64,000 nucleotides of DNA from Amycolatopsis arida (GCF_900115565.1 NZ_FOWW01000006.1:310001-374000), one strand, 5' to 3'. Positions 1-12,117 are shown, counted from the stretch's first letter. Notes: generated by a model from the sequence alone, not told the origin. Program-made: numbers and translations.

Positions 1-2
1 CC

Positions 3-695
3 GACCTGGCGGTCACCGGGCACACCGCGATGAACATCGACGTCTCGCGCACGCTCTCCGACGCGCTGCTGCCCTACCTCGGGCTGATCGTCGGCCTGGC
101 GTTCGTGCTGCTGATGCTGGTGTTCCGGTCCGTGGTGGTGCCGCTGAAGGCCGCGCTGGGCTTCCTCGGCTCGGTCGCCGCCACGTTCGGTGCCGTGGTG
201 GCGGTGTTCCAGTGGGGCTGGCTGAACGACCTGCTCGGCGTCGCGTCGGCGGGGCCGATCATGAGCATGCTGCCGATCCTGCTGATCGGTGTCCTGTTCG
301 GACTCGCGATGGACTACCAGGTGTTCCTGGTGACCCGGATGCGCGAGGAACACGTGCACGGCGCCGAGCCGGACCAGGCGATGATCATCGGCTTCCGGCA
401 CGGCGCGCGGGTGGTGGTCGCCGCCGCGCTGATCATGATCAGCGTGTTCGCCGGGTTCGTGCTGGCACGGGACACGCTGATCCAGTCGATCGGGTTCGCG
501 CTCGCCTTCGGCGTGGCGGTGGACGCGTTCGTGGTGCGGATGACGATCGTGCCGGCGGTGATGTCCCTGCTCGGCCGGCGGGCCTGGTGGCTGCCGACGT
601 GGCTGGACCGGGTGCTGCCGACGGTGGACGTCGAGGGCGAGCGGCTCGGCCGGGAGGCGGGCGACGCCGACCGGGTCCTCGAGCCCGCGCGTTGA
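3..695 (+). CDS. MMPL-family membrane transporter, C-terminal part
   Basis: The reading frame is already open at the window edge, so this is the last 230 residues of a larger protein. It contains five or six hydrophobic helices and the MMPL-type stretch GLAMDYQVFLVTRMREE near residue 105, which matches the second RND half of MmpL exporters (lipid or drug export driven by proton flux). The C-terminus is a short charged tail. The start lies outside the window, so total length, substrate and operon partners cannot be judged. The ArsR-type gene downstream on the same strand may be a regulator of it, but a separate promoter and a large inverted repeat lie between them. Confidence 0.88.
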   Translation, partial: DLAVTGHTAMNIDVSRTLSDALLPYLGLIVGLAFVLLMLVFRSVVVPLKAALGFLGSVAATFGAVVAVFQWGWLNDLLGVASAGPIMSMLPILLIGVLFGLAMDYQVFLVTRMREEHVHGAEPDQAMIIGFRHGARVVVAAALIMISVFAGFVLARDTLIQSIGFALAFGVAVDAFVVRMTIVPAVMSLLGRRAWWLPTWLDRVLPTVDVEGERLGREAGDADRVLEPAR

Positions 696-708
696 TCCGG
701 CTCGAGCG

Positions 709-760
709 TTGACGTGCAGCCGTTCGGCTGCCTATCCTCCATAGGCAGCCGAACGGCTGC
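709..760 (+). promoter_or_regulatory. Promoter with nested palindromic operator of the ArsR-SRPBCC gene
   Basis: A perfect 20-bp inverted repeat occupies 716-735 and 741-760 with a 5-bp spacer. Each arm is itself a near-palindrome (GCAGCCG-TT-CGGCTGC and its complement). A promoter-like pair TTGACG (709-714) and TATCCT (733-738), spaced 18 bp, lies inside it, so a protein bound here would block RNA polymerase. A second -10-like CATAAT (760-765) sits 6 bp before the ATG at 772 and could give a leaderless transcript. Autoregulation by the downstream ArsR-type protein is inferred from position and symmetry. The same element could also act as a terminator hairpin for the transporter gene. Confidence 0.7.
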
Positions 761-771
761 ATAATGGGGCG

Positions 772-1599
772 ATGGCGGCGACATCCATGGATGCGGTCTT
801 CAAGGCACTGGCCGACCCCGGGCGGCGGCGGCTGCTCGACAGCCTGAACGCGCGGAACGGCCAGAGCCTGACCGAGCTGTGCGCCGAGCTGGACATGGCG
901 CGCCAGTCGGTGAGCAAGCACCTCGCCGTGCTGGAGGCGGCCATGCTGGTGAGCACGGTCCGCCGCGGACGGCAGAAGCTGCACTACCTCAACGCCGCGC
1001 CCATCAACGCCATCGCCGAACGCTGGATCGACCAGTACGGCCGGGAGCGGGCACGCGCGCTCACCGACCTGAGGACCGCATTGGAGAGCACCGTGAGCAG
1101 GACCGACTTCGTCTACACCACCTACATCCGCACCACATCCGAGCGGCTGTGGCGGGCACTGACCGAGCCCGAGTTCACCCGGCGCTACTGGGGTGGCGTG
1201 GCGCTGGAGTCGGACTGGCGGGTGGGCTCACCGGTGAAGTGGCAGAACGCGCCGGGCGAGGAGTTCCGCGACCTGGGCCAGGTGGTGCTGGAGTCCGAAC
1301 CGTACCGGCGACTGTCCTACCGGTGGCACAACTACCAGCCCGAGCACGCCGAGCTGTTCGGCTGGTCCGCCGAGGAGTTCGCCGAGCGCTGCAAGGAGCG
1401 CGTCTCGACGGTGACCTTCGAGATCGAGCCGGCCGGGCCGAACGTCAAGCTGACCGTGATCCACGACGGCTTCGAGCCGGGCAGCGAGATGCTCCGCGCG
1501 GTGCGCGGCGAGACCACCGGCGGGTGGCCGGAGCTGCTGGCCAGCCTCAAGACGCTGCTGGAGACCGGCGAGCCGCTGCCGGAGCCGGCCGAGCACTGA
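772..1599 (+). CDS. ArsR-type HTH regulator fused to an SRPBCC (AHSA1-like) domain
   Basis: This 275-residue protein has an N-terminal winged helix-turn-helix (about residues 3-95, with ALADPGRRRLLDSL and RQSVSKHLAVLEAA typical of ArsR/SmtB proteins). The C-terminal part (about 115-265) reads as an SRPBCC/AHSA1 fold with RTTSERLWRALTEPEFTRRYWGG. No metal-binding Cys pair of classical ArsR sensors is seen, so a hydrophobic ligand bound by the SRPBCC cavity is the more likely signal; this is inference. It is preceded by a 45-bp nested palindrome overlapping its promoter and probably represses itself. It may also control the MMPL exporter upstream, which would make a ligand-sensing and export pair. 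Confidence 0.85.
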   Translation: MAATSMDAVFKALADPGRRRLLDSLNARNGQSLTELCAELDMARQSVSKHLAVLEAAMLVSTVRRGRQKLHYLNAAPINAIAERWIDQYGRERARALTDLRTALESTVSRTDFVYTTYIRTTSERLWRALTEPEFTRRYWGGVALESDWRVGSPVKWQNAPGEEFRDLGQVVLESEPYRRLSYRWHNYQPEHAELFGWSAEEFAERCKERVSTVTFEIEPAGPNVKLTVIHDGFEPGSEMLRAVRGETTGGWPELLASLKTLLETGEPLPEPAEH

Positions 1600-1610
1600 G
1601 CCGTCGGTGC

Positions 1611-1633
1611 GCCACCCCCACGTCGGGGGTGGC
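1611..1633. terminator. Bidirectional terminator-like hairpin
   Basis: A 9-bp perfect stem GCCACCCCC / GGGGGTGGC with a 5-base loop lies between the stop of the ArsR-SRPBCC gene (+) and the stop of the small membrane gene (-), so it can serve both convergent transcripts. There is no clear U-run, as is usual in high-GC actinomycetes. Confidence 0.7.
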
Positions 1634-1640
1634 ACACCAC

Positions 1641-1672
1641 GTCAGCCCGTCAGCCCGTCAGCCCGTCAACCC
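1641..1672. repeat. Short tandem repeat GTCAGCCC x4
   Basis: Three exact copies of GTCAGCCC (1641-1664) and a fourth copy GTCAACCC (1665-1672) run into the stop codon of the small minus-strand gene (1666-1668). It looks like slippage-generated sequence at a gene end; no function is evident. Confidence 0.8.
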
Positions 1673-1830
1673 GACAGCCAGGCCACCGCGCCGCCGACGG
1701 CCAGTGCCGCGGCGACACCGAGGGTGACCGCGAGCGGGCGGGACCGCTTCCACGTGCTGTAGACCCCGCCGAGCAGGAACCCGGCGAGGGCGAACAGCAG
1801 CAGCGGCACGAGCTGCCCGGGCCCCACCAT
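1666..1830 (-). CDS. Small two-helix membrane protein at the end of the his operon
   Basis: This 54-residue frame starts with an ATG directly after the TAG stop of hisB (1831-1833), so translation is probably coupled. The sequence begins MVGPGQLVPLLLFALAG and forms two hydrophobic segments separated by a basic turn (STWKRSRPL), with the second helix near the C-terminus. Third codon positions are almost all G or C, which supports coding. Its function is unknown. In many actinobacteria I recall a small hypothetical gene after hisB and before hisH; here hisH is not found downstream and the operon ends. Confidence 0.7.
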   Translation of the reverse strand: MVGPGQLVPLLLFALAGFLLGGVYSTWKRSRPLAVTLGVAAALAVGGAVAWLSG

Positions 1831-5801
<3,971 letters not shown>

Positions 5802-5807
<6 letters not shown>

Positions 5808-6452
5808 GTGGGTGGTGAGGCCTTCTTCTATGGCGAGGCGGGTGAGCTCGGGGCGGCGGCGGTAGCCGGTCTTGTCCCGGATGCGGTCGAGGTAGGAGCG
5901 CACCGTCCGCACGCTGATCGACATGGCCTCGGCGATGTCCTGGTCCCGCTCGCCGGCCGCGACCAGCGAGAGCACCTGCCGTTCCCGCACGGACAGCTCG
6001 AGCCGGGCACCGCCGGCGCGGTCGCGCTCCGAGTCCAGCATCAGCGACGCCAGCGCCGGCGAGAAGTACGACCCGCCCGCGGCGACCGTGCACACCGCCC
6101 GGACGATGTCGTCGCCGTCGGCCGTCTTCGCCAGGTAGCCCTTCGCGCCGGCGGCGATCGCGCCGAGCACGTCGACGTGCGCGCTGTAGGCCGACACCAC
6201 CAGCACGTCGTGCCCCATCGCCACCACCTCGGCCACCGCCGCGCCGCCGCTGCGGCCCGGCAGCTTGAGGTCGAGCACGACGACGGCGCCCGGCGGCACG
6301 CGATACCCGGCGAACCGGTCCACCGACTCGGCTTCCGCGCACACCTCGATCCTGGCCGCGCCCAGCACGCGGACCACGGCCCCGCGGTACAGCGGGTGGT
6401 CGTCGATCACCGCCGCCCGGACCGGATAATCGCGAGCACCCGATTTCTCCAT
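5802..6452 (-). CDS. NarL/LuxR-type response regulator (orphan)
   Basis: A 216-residue two-domain regulator. The receiver domain has the acidic pair DDHPLYRGAVV (D17/D18), the phospho-acceptor in VVVLDLKLPGRSGG (D61) and KTADGDD around the conserved Lys. The C-terminal LuxR helix-turn-helix reads LSVRERQVLSLVAAGERDQDIAEAMSISVRTVRSYLDRI. No histidine kinase is nearby, so it is an orphan in this window. A GTG directly before the ATG (6453-6455) is an alternative start, better spaced from an AGGA about 8 bases upstream. The gene lies between nadC and the nitrilase-type gene; a link to either pathway is not shown by the sequence. Confidence 0.9.
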
Positions 6453-6520
6453 CACGCGATTAATCCTTCCCCATCCCGCGCGCGTTGGGAGCCGCTGGAC
6501 GGCAGGCACCCGGGTGGCGC

Positions 6521-7405
6521 TCAGCGCAGGTCCATTCCGAGGTCGAGGGCCGGCGCCGAGTGGGTGAGCGCGCCTACCGCCAGATAGTCCACGCCGGACT
6601 CGGCGTACGCTCGCGCGGTGGCCAGCCGCAGCCCGCCGGAGGCCTCCAGCCGCGCGCCGGCGCCACGCTCGGCCCGCCGGTGCACCGCCTCGGCGCACTG
6701 CTCCGGGGTGAAGTTGTCCAGCAGGATCTCGTCGGCGCCGGCGGCGAGGGCCTCGTCGAACTGGTCGAGGTCGTCGACCTCGACCTCGCACGGCAGGTCC
6801 GGGGTACCGGCGCGGCCCAGCCACTCGCGGACCGACCGCAGCGCCGCCCCGACCGACCCCGCGGCCACCACGTGGTTGTCCTTGATCAGCACCGCGTCGC
6901 CCAGCGCCATCCGGTGGTTGACCCCGCCGCCGCAGCGCACCGCGTACTTCTGTGCCGACCGCAGGCCGGGCAGGGTCTTGCGGGAGTCCCGGATCCGGCA
7001 GCCGGTTCCGGCCACCGCCGACACCCACGCGGCGGTCGCGGTGGCCACGCCGGAGAGGTGGCAGAGCAGGTTCAACGCGGTGCGCTCGGCGACGAGCAGC
7101 CCGCGGACCGGTCCGCGCAGCACCAGCACCGGCTCTCCCGGGACCGCGGGATCACCGTCCGTGCCCCGGTGCACCACGGTCACGTCACCGGACAGGACCT
7201 CCTCGAACACCGCGAGCGCGAGCGGGAGGCCGGCGACCACCCCCGCCGCCCGCGGGGTGAGCTCGGCCGTGGCGATCGCCCCCGCCGGCACGGTGGCCTC
7301 GGTGGTGGCGTCCGGCCCGTGCCGCAGGTCCTCGGCGAGCGCGGTCGTCACGATCCGCCGCACGTCCTCCGCCGGCGGGCCCTGGCAGGTCATCGGGCCG
7401 GTCAT
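6521..7405 (-). CDS. nadC: Nicotinate-nucleotide pyrophosphorylase (carboxylating)
   Basis: A 294-residue quinolinate phosphoribosyltransferase that converts quinolinate and PRPP to nicotinate mononucleotide, the last step of the de novo branch. Diagnostic motifs are ERTALNLLCHLSGVAT, RDSRKTLPGLRSAQKYAVRCGGGVNHR (basic substrate pocket) and LLDNFTPEQ. The ATG overlaps the nadB stop (ATGA at 7402-7405), so nadA-nadB-nadC reads as one operon. There is a second in-frame ATG four codons later. Confidence 0.96.
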   Translation of the reverse strand: MTGPMTCQGPPAEDVRRIVTTALAEDLRHGPDATTEATVPAGAIATAELTPRAAGVVAGLPLALAVFEEVLSGDVTVVHRGTDGDPAVPGEPVLVLRGPVRGLLVAERTALNLLCHLSGVATATAAWVSAVAGTGCRIRDSRKTLPGLRSAQKYAVRCGGGVNHRMALGDAVLIKDNHVVAAGSVGAALRSVREWLGRAGTPDLPCEVEVDDLDQFDEALAAGADEILLDNFTPEQCAEAVHRRAERGAGARLEASGGLRLATARAYAESGVDYLAVGALTHSAPALDLGMDLR

Positions 7406-9021
7406 GCCGCACCCTCCAGCAGCACCGGGTCGGCCAGCACGGGGTGGCCGGAGGGGCTCAGCCGGACCAGTTGGCTGCGCCGCCACCCCGGGTCGTCCCG
7501 CTCGGGGAAGTCGGTGCGGACGTGGCAGCCCCGGGACTCGGTGCGCCGGGCCGCGGCGGTCAGCAGCGCGCCGGCCACCAGGGTGAGCGCGGCGTCCTCG
7601 ATCGCCTCGTGCGTCCACAGCGGAGTGTCCACTGTGGACAGCGCGAGGACGGAACCGGCCACCGCGAGCCCCTCGGCATCCCGGCCGATCGCGGCGTAGC
7701 GAATCATCACCCGCTGCAGGGCGTCCCGCTCGACGACTCCGGCGAGGCCGCGTTCCGGGGCCCGGCCGTGCCGCGGGTCGGCGAGCAGCCCCGTGGCGAG
7801 GTCGGCGGCGACGGCCTCGGCCGCCCGCTCACCGACCACCAGACCCTCCAGCAGGCTGTTGGACGCCAACCGGTTGGCGCCGTGCAGCCCCGTGCGGGCC
7901 ACCTCGCCCGCCGCGTACAACCCGCGCACCTCGGTCCGGCCAGCGGTGTCGGTGGCCACCCCGCCGCAGGCGAAGTGCGCGGCCGGCGCCACCGGGATGG
8001 GGTCACGCACGGGGTCGACACCGGCCGCCCGGCAGGCGGCGTGCACGGTGGGGAACCTGGTGGCGAAGCCGGCGATCCCGGTGGCGTCGAGGAACACGTG
8101 GTCGTCCACGCCTCCCGGCGCCGCCGCCATCCGGCGGGTGATCGCCGCCGACACCACGTCCCGCGGGGCGAGGTCGCCGAGCGGGTGCACGCCGCGCATC
8201 ACCGGCGCGCCGGCGCCGTCGACCAGCACCGCGCCCTCGCCGCGCACCGCCTCGGTGACCAGCGGGCAGCGGCCGCGCGCGCCGGGTACGTAGAGCACCG
8301 TGGGGTGGAACTGCACGAACTCCACGTCCGCGGCGAGGGCACCGGCGCGCAGCGCCAGCGCCAGCCCGTCGCCGGTGGCGACCTCGGGGTTCGAGGTGGC
8401 CTGGTAGAGCTGGCCGAGCCCGCCGGTGGCGATGAGCACGGCGGGTGCCCGCAGCACGCCGGGAACGCCGTCGGGGTCGAGGACGGTCACCCCGGCCACG
8501 GCACCCAGCGGGGTGCGCAGGGTGTCCACCGCGATGTGCCGTTCCAGCACCGGCAGGCCGCGCGCGCCGGCGGTGTCGACCAGGGCGCGCTCGACCTCGG
8601 CGCCGGTGGCGTCCCCGCCGGCGTGGATCACCCGGAACGCGCTGTGCCCGCCCTCCCTGGTGCGGGCCAGCAGGCCGTCACGGGCGTCGAACCGGGCACC
8701 GAGACCACGCAACCGCGCCACGGCGGCCGGCCCGCCGGCGATGATCGCGGCGACGGCGTCCTCGTCGCACAGCCCGACGCCGGCGGTGAGGGTGTCGGCG
8801 ATGTGCCGGTCGACGGAGTCACCGGCGTCGTGCTCGCCCTCCAGGACCACGGCCACCCCGCCCTGGGCCCAGCGGGTGTTCCCGTCGCCCACCGCGGCCT
8901 TGGTGACCACCAGGACCCGCAGGCCGAGCCGCTGGGCGCGCAGCGCCGCGGTCAACCCGGCGACCCCACTGCCCAGCACCACCAGGTCCGCCCTGGCCTC
9001 CCACCGAGCCACCATCACCAT
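7402..9021 (-). CDS. nadB: L-aspartate oxidase
   Basis: About 539 residues; FAD-dependent oxidation of aspartate to iminoaspartate, the substrate of NadA. The N-terminal dinucleotide fold VVLGSGVAGLTAALRAQRLG, the flavin/substrate block TRWAQGGVAVV, and HPTVLY and GEVARTGLHGANRLASNSLLEGLV are typical of NadB. Two ATG codons (9021 and 9015) give MVMVARWEARAD; the first is used here. The frame stays open upstream into the nadA end, so the start is uncertain. The start codons lie inside the last unit of a 21-bp tandem repeat, and an NrtR-like box is about 95 bp upstream. Confidence 0.95.
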   Translation of the reverse strand: MVMVARWEARADLVVLGSGVAGLTAALRAQRLGLRVLVVTKAAVGDGNTRWAQGGVAVVLEGEHDAGDSVDRHIADTLTAGVGLCDEDAVAAIIAGGPAAVARLRGLGARFDARDGLLARTREGGHSAFRVIHAGGDATGAEVERALVDTAGARGLPVLERHIAVDTLRTPLGAVAGVTVLDPDGVPGVLRAPAVLIATGGLGQLYQATSNPEVATGDGLALALRAGALAADVEFVQFHPTVLYVPGARGRCPLVTEAVRGEGAVLVDGAGAPVMRGVHPLGDLAPRDVVSAAITRRMAAAPGGVDDHVFLDATGIAGFATRFPTVHAACRAAGVDPVRDPIPVAPAAHFACGGVATDTAGRTEVRGLYAAGEVARTGLHGANRLASNSLLEGLVVGERAAEAVAADLATGLLADPRHGRAPERGLAGVVERDALQRVMIRYAAIGRDAEGLAVAGSVLALSTVDTPLWTHEAIEDAALTLVAGALLTAAARRTESRGCHVRTDFPERDDPGWRRSQLVRLSPSGHPVLADPVLLEGAA

Positions 9022-9070
9022 GTTCGCCGTTCCCGTCGCCGTGTTCGCCGCTCGCGTCGCCGTGTTCGGC
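9008..9070 (-). repeat. Three tandem 21-bp units spanning the nadB start codon
   Basis: On the minus strand three units follow one another at 9050-9070, 9029-9049 and 9008-9028, each built on GGCGAACACGG or a close variant. The third unit (GGCGAACATGG) has a C-to-T change that creates the ATG of nadB. Units of the same sequence and period occur at 26091-26174. The core GCGAACAC resembles the GCGGACAC units found between convergent genes. Confidence 0.8.
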
Positions 9071-9114
9071 GTCCGCGTCACTCGCCGCTTTGGCTCGATC
9101 TCTCGATCAACGGA

Positions 9115-9139
9115 GGTTTTCGCCTCGGCGTCGATAACC
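9115..9139. promoter_or_regulatory. Second NrtR-like operator, upstream of nadB
   Basis: GGTTTTCG-N9-CGATAACC is a 25-bp inverted repeat with 7 of 8 arm positions matching. Arm sequence, spacing and total length are the same as in the repeat between nrtR and nadA (10224-10248). It lies in the 137-bp gap between the nadA stop and the nadB start and suggests that nadB-nadC also have a separately repressed promoter. Binding by NrtR is inferred from the shared sequence. Confidence 0.65.
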
Positions 9140-9158
9140 TGGGTCGCGGCCCGGTGGC

Positions 9159-10199
9159 TCATTCCCCGCCGCCGGGACGGCCGATCTCGATCATCCGCCG
9201 CACGGAGGCGCGGGCCCTGGCGGCGACGTCCGGGGCCACGTGCACCTCGTCCACGCCGTCCCGCAGCGCCCGCAGCAACGCCGCCGGCGTGATCATCTTC
9301 ATGTAGCGGCACGAGGCCCGATCGTTCACCGCGCGGAAGTCGATCTCCGGTGCGGCCTTGCGCAGCTGGTGCAGCATGCCGACCTCGGTGGCGACCAGCA
9401 CCGAGCGCGCCTTCGTGTCCCTGGCGGCGTCCACCATGGCCCCGGTGGACAGGATCCTCACCTTCTCCGCGGGGACGGCGCCCTCACCGGCCAGGTACAG
9501 CGCGGACGTGGCGCAACCGCACTCCGGGTGGATGAACAGGTCGGCGTCGGGGTCGGCGGCGGCCCGCTCGGCCAGCTCCGGCCCGTTGATGCCGGCGTGC
9601 ACGTGACACTCCCCGGCCCAGATGTGCAGGTTCTCCCGCCCGGTCTCGCGCTTGACGTGCGCGCCGAGGAACTGGTCGGGACAGAACAGCACCTCCCGGT
9701 CCGCCGGGATCGACGCCACGACATCGACCGCGTTGGACGAGGTGCAGCAGATGTCCGTCTCGGCCTTCACCTCGGCCGTGGTGTTCACGTAGGACACCAC
9801 CACCGCGCCGGGGTGCTCGGCCTTCCACTCCCGCAGCTGCGCCCCGGTGATGGAGTCGGCCAGCGAGCAGCCGGCGCGGGCGTCCGGGATGAGCACGGTC
9901 TTGTCCGGAGCGAGGATCTTCGCCGTCTCGGCCATGAAGTGCACGCCGCAGAAGACGATGGTGCTGGCGTCGCTGGCCGCGGCGATGCGGCTGAGTGCCA
10001 GCGAGTCACCGGTGTGGTCGGCGATCTCCTGGATCTCCGGGATCTGGTAGTTGTGCGCGAGCAGCACGGCGTCCCTGGCCCTGGCCAGCCGGCGCACCTC
10101 GTCGGCCCAGTTCGCGTCGGCCACGACGCCGTCGTACGGGGTGAGGTCGTCCGCCTCCACCATCGGCGCGTCCCACACGGGCGCGTTCCGCAAAGCCAT
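9159..10199 (-). CDS. nadA: Quinolinate synthase A
   Basis: A 346-residue [4Fe-4S] enzyme condensing iminoaspartate with dihydroxyacetone phosphate to quinolinate. Motifs for substrate and cluster binding are visible: [53 protein letters not shown] and the C-terminal [10 protein letters not shown]. The ATG (10197-10199) has GGAGG 6 bases upstream. It heads nadA-nadB-nadC and is divergent from nrtR with a palindromic operator in the 49-bp gap. Confidence 0.96.
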   Translation of the reverse strand: MALRNAPVWDAPMVEADDLTPYDGVVADANWADEVRRLARARDAVLLAHNYQIPEIQEIADHTGDSLALSRIAAASDASTIVFCGVHFMAETAKILAPDKTVLIPDARAGCSLADSITGAQLREWKAEHPGAVVVSYVNTTAEVKAETDICCTSSNAVDVVASIPADREVLFCPDQFLGAHVKRETGRENLHIWAGECHVHAGINGPELAERAAADPDADLFIHPECGCATSALYLAGEGAVPAEKVRILSTGAMVDAARDTKARSVLVATEVGMLHQLRKAAPEIDFRAVNDRASCRYMKMITPAALLRALRDGVDEVHVAPDVAARARASVRRMIEIGRPGGGE

Positions 10200-10223
10200 G
10201 TCCTGCCTCCTCGGCCGACGGCT

Positions 10224-10248
10224 GGTTTTCGCCTTACAATCGAAAACC
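10224..10248. promoter_or_regulatory. NrtR-type operator between nrtR and nadA
   Basis: GGTTTTCG-N9-CGAAAACC is a perfect 8-bp-arm inverted repeat between the divergent nrtR and nadA genes. It contains TACAAT (10235-10240), a good -10 hexamer for nrtR that would start transcription at about 10247-10249, exactly at the GTG of nrtR. Repressor binding here would therefore block both genes. NrtR proteins are known to bind palindromes in front of NAD genes and to be released by ADP-ribose or NAD-related ligands. Confidence 0.78.
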
Positions 10249-10995
10249 GTGCGTAGCCATCTTAACAGCAGCGCCCCCATGGTCCACGAGGTGCTGGCGG
10301 CCGTTCTCCAGGTGCGATACGCCACATCGGGCCCGCCCACGCTGCGGGTGCTCCTCTGGCGGCGGGCGCTCGACCCGCACATCGGCCGCTGGTCGTTGCC
10401 CGGCGGGCGGCTGCGCCCGGACGAGGACGTGGAGGCGTCGATCCGCCGGCAGCTCGCCGAGAAGGTCGACGTCAAGCAGCTCAGCCACGTGGAGCAGCTG
10501 GCCGTGTTCAGCGCGCCCGACCGAGTGCCGGGGCCGCGGGTGGTGGCCACGGCGTTCCTGGGGCTCGTGCCGACCGGGGTGGACCCCGAGGTGCCGGAGG
10601 ACACCGCCTGGCACGAGCTCGACGCGCTGCCGCGCACGGCGTTCGACCACGGCGCCATCGCCCTGCGCGCGCGGGACCGGCTGCGGGCCAAGCTGTGCTA
10701 CACCAACCTCGGCTTCGCGCTCGCGCCGAAGGAGTTCACGGTCTCCACGCTGCGCGACCTGTACTCGGCGGCGCTGGGCTACCGCGTGTCGGCGACCAAC
10801 CTGCAACGCGTGCTGTCCCGGCGGGGGCTGCTGGCGCCCACCGGTGGCACGGCAGTGCCGGGGCGCGCCGGCGGCCGGCCCGCGGCGCTGTACTCGTTCA
10901 CCGGGAAGGGCATCCAGGTGACCGACCCGTTCGCGGTGTTCCGCCCGCCGGCCCGGCCGCCGCGCCGGCCAGCGCGCCGTGCCGCACCGTCGTAA
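10249..10995 (+). CDS. nrtR: NrtR-family repressor of NAD biosynthesis (Nudix-like + winged HTH)
   Basis: About 248 residues. The N-terminal half is a Nudix fold ([40 protein letters not shown]) in which the catalytic Nudix box is broken: the REXXEE core reads RRQLAEK. The C-terminal half (about 150-235) is a winged helix typical of NrtR, with [34 protein letters not shown] use GTG 10249 because a -10 (TACAAT) ends 8 bases before it, giving a leaderless mRNA. ATG 10279 (MVHEVLAAV) is the alternative. It is divergent from nadABC, which it very likely represses; Rv1593c holds the same position in M. tuberculosis as I recall. Confidence 0.88.
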   Translation: MRSHLNSSAPMVHEVLAAVLQVRYATSGPPTLRVLLWRRALDPHIGRWSLPGGRLRPDEDVEASIRRQLAEKVDVKQLSHVEQLAVFSAPDRVPGPRVVATAFLGLVPTGVDPEVPEDTAWHELDALPRTAFDHGAIALRARDRLRAKLCYTNLGFALAPKEFTVSTLRDLYSAALGYRVSATNLQRVLSRRGLLAPTGGTAVPGRAGGRPAALYSFTGKGIQVTDPFAVFRPPARPPRRPARRAAPS

Positions 10996-11004
10996 CGTGA
11001 AGGC

Positions 11005-11721
11005 GTGGGCGATACGGAGACGGAGAAACGGCAGCGGGCGACGCTGCCGCTGTTCCCGCTCCAGGCGGTGCTCATGCCGGGCGCGTTGCTGCCGCTGCAC
11101 ATCTTCGAGCCACGGTACCGGCAGCTCACCGTCGACCTGATCGCCGGCACCGTGCCCGACCGGGAGTTCGGCGTGGTCGCCACCCGCACCACCCCGATGG
11201 CCGAGGTGGACAGTGTCGAGCACGTGCACGCGGTGGGGTGCGTGGCACGGCTGCGGGAGGCGACCCGGCTGCCCGACGGCCGGTTCGACATCGTGGTGGC
11301 CGGGCACCGGCGGTTCCGGTTGCACGAGGTGGACGCGGGCGCCGCGCCGTACCTGATGGGCACGGTGGAATGGCTGGACGACCGGCCGGTGCCCGGCGTC
11401 GCCGACGATGCCGCGGCCGGGCTGGCCGCCGCCGCGCGGGCCGCGCACCGGCATTACTGTGCCGCGGCGTGGCGGCGGGAGGACTGGACGGAGCCGCCAG
11501 CGGACACCCCGCTGGGCCGGCTGCCCTACGCGCTGGCCGCGGACTGCGTGCTGTCGCTGGCCGATCAGCAGCGGCTGCTCGAGGAGGACCACCCCCTGTA
11601 CCGGCTGAGCACCGTCCTCGGGCTGCTGCACCGGGAGGCCGGGTTGCTGTCGGCGCTGCGCGCGGTGCCGGCGCCACCGGGCTGCCTTCCGGAGCCGACC
11701 ACCCCGGCGAGCCTGAACTAA
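11005..11721 (+). CDS. LON N-terminal (substrate-binding) domain protein
   Basis: A 238-residue protein made almost entirely of a LON-N/PUA-like domain: LPLFPLQAVLMPGALLPLHIFEPRYRQL at residues 14-41 and a conserved GREFG-like turn (PDREFGVV). No AAA+ or protease domain is present, so it is not Lon protease. Stand-alone LON domains are common in actinobacteria and their role is not established. The GTG start is 9 bp after the nrtR stop, so the two genes are probably cotranscribed. It ends at a 6 x 32 bp tandem repeat. Confidence 0.85.
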   Translation: MGDTETEKRQRATLPLFPLQAVLMPGALLPLHIFEPRYRQLTVDLIAGTVPDREFGVVATRTTPMAEVDSVEHVHAVGCVARLREATRLPDGRFDIVVAGHRRFRLHEVDAGAAPYLMGTVEWLDDRPVPGVADDAAAGLAAAARAAHRHYCAAAWRREDWTEPPADTPLGRLPYALAADCVLSLADQQRLLEEDHPLYRLSTVLGLLHREAGLLSALRAVPAPPGCLPEPTTPASLN

Positions 11722-11760
11722 TCCCTGTGTGGGTGAACGGGAGCGGCGGGACGGTCCACT

Positions 11761-11952
11761 GGCACGGCTCACGAGCGGCGAGGCAGGCCCACGGCACCGG
11801 TCGCAAGCGGTGAACCAGGCCAACGACGCAGCTCGCGAGCGGCGAGGCAGGTCCACGACACAGCTCGCGAGCAGCGAGCCAGGCCCACGGCACCGGTCGC
11901 AAGCGGCGAACCAGGCCAACGACGCAGCTCGCGAGCGGTGAGCCAGGCCCGC
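11761..11952. repeat. Six tandem 32-bp units in a convergent intergenic region
   Basis: Six adjoining 32-bp units begin at 11761, 11793, 11825, 11857, 11889 and 11921. Units 1, 3, 4 and 6 carry GCTCGCGAGC or a variant (a 10-bp palindrome). Units 2 and 5 carry GGTCGCAAGC, so the array is two kinds of unit in an alternating pattern that suggests duplication of a larger block. It lies between the LON-domain gene (+) and a membrane-protein gene (-), at the 3' ends of both. The period is not a multiple of three, so it is unlikely to be coding. The remaining bases to 12117 contain no gene or clear signal. Confidence 0.85.
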
Positions 11953-12117
11953 GGCACGAGTCGGTCTCGCCGGCAGCCGTCGGGCTGAGCGCCGGCCCGG
12001 AGGCCGTGGTCGGGTGGCTGATCAGCCGAGGCGGCGGACTGCCGAGGCAACGATCAGCCCGGACCGCGAGCAGCCGGGGGGCGCGAGCAGCCCGGGCAGC
12101 CATCGACCAGGCAGTGA

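Noticed and set aside
11729-12050. Open frames through the 32-bp tandem repeats
   Set aside because: The repeat period is not a multiple of three, so the frames only echo the repeat in all three phases; no ribosome site or domain.
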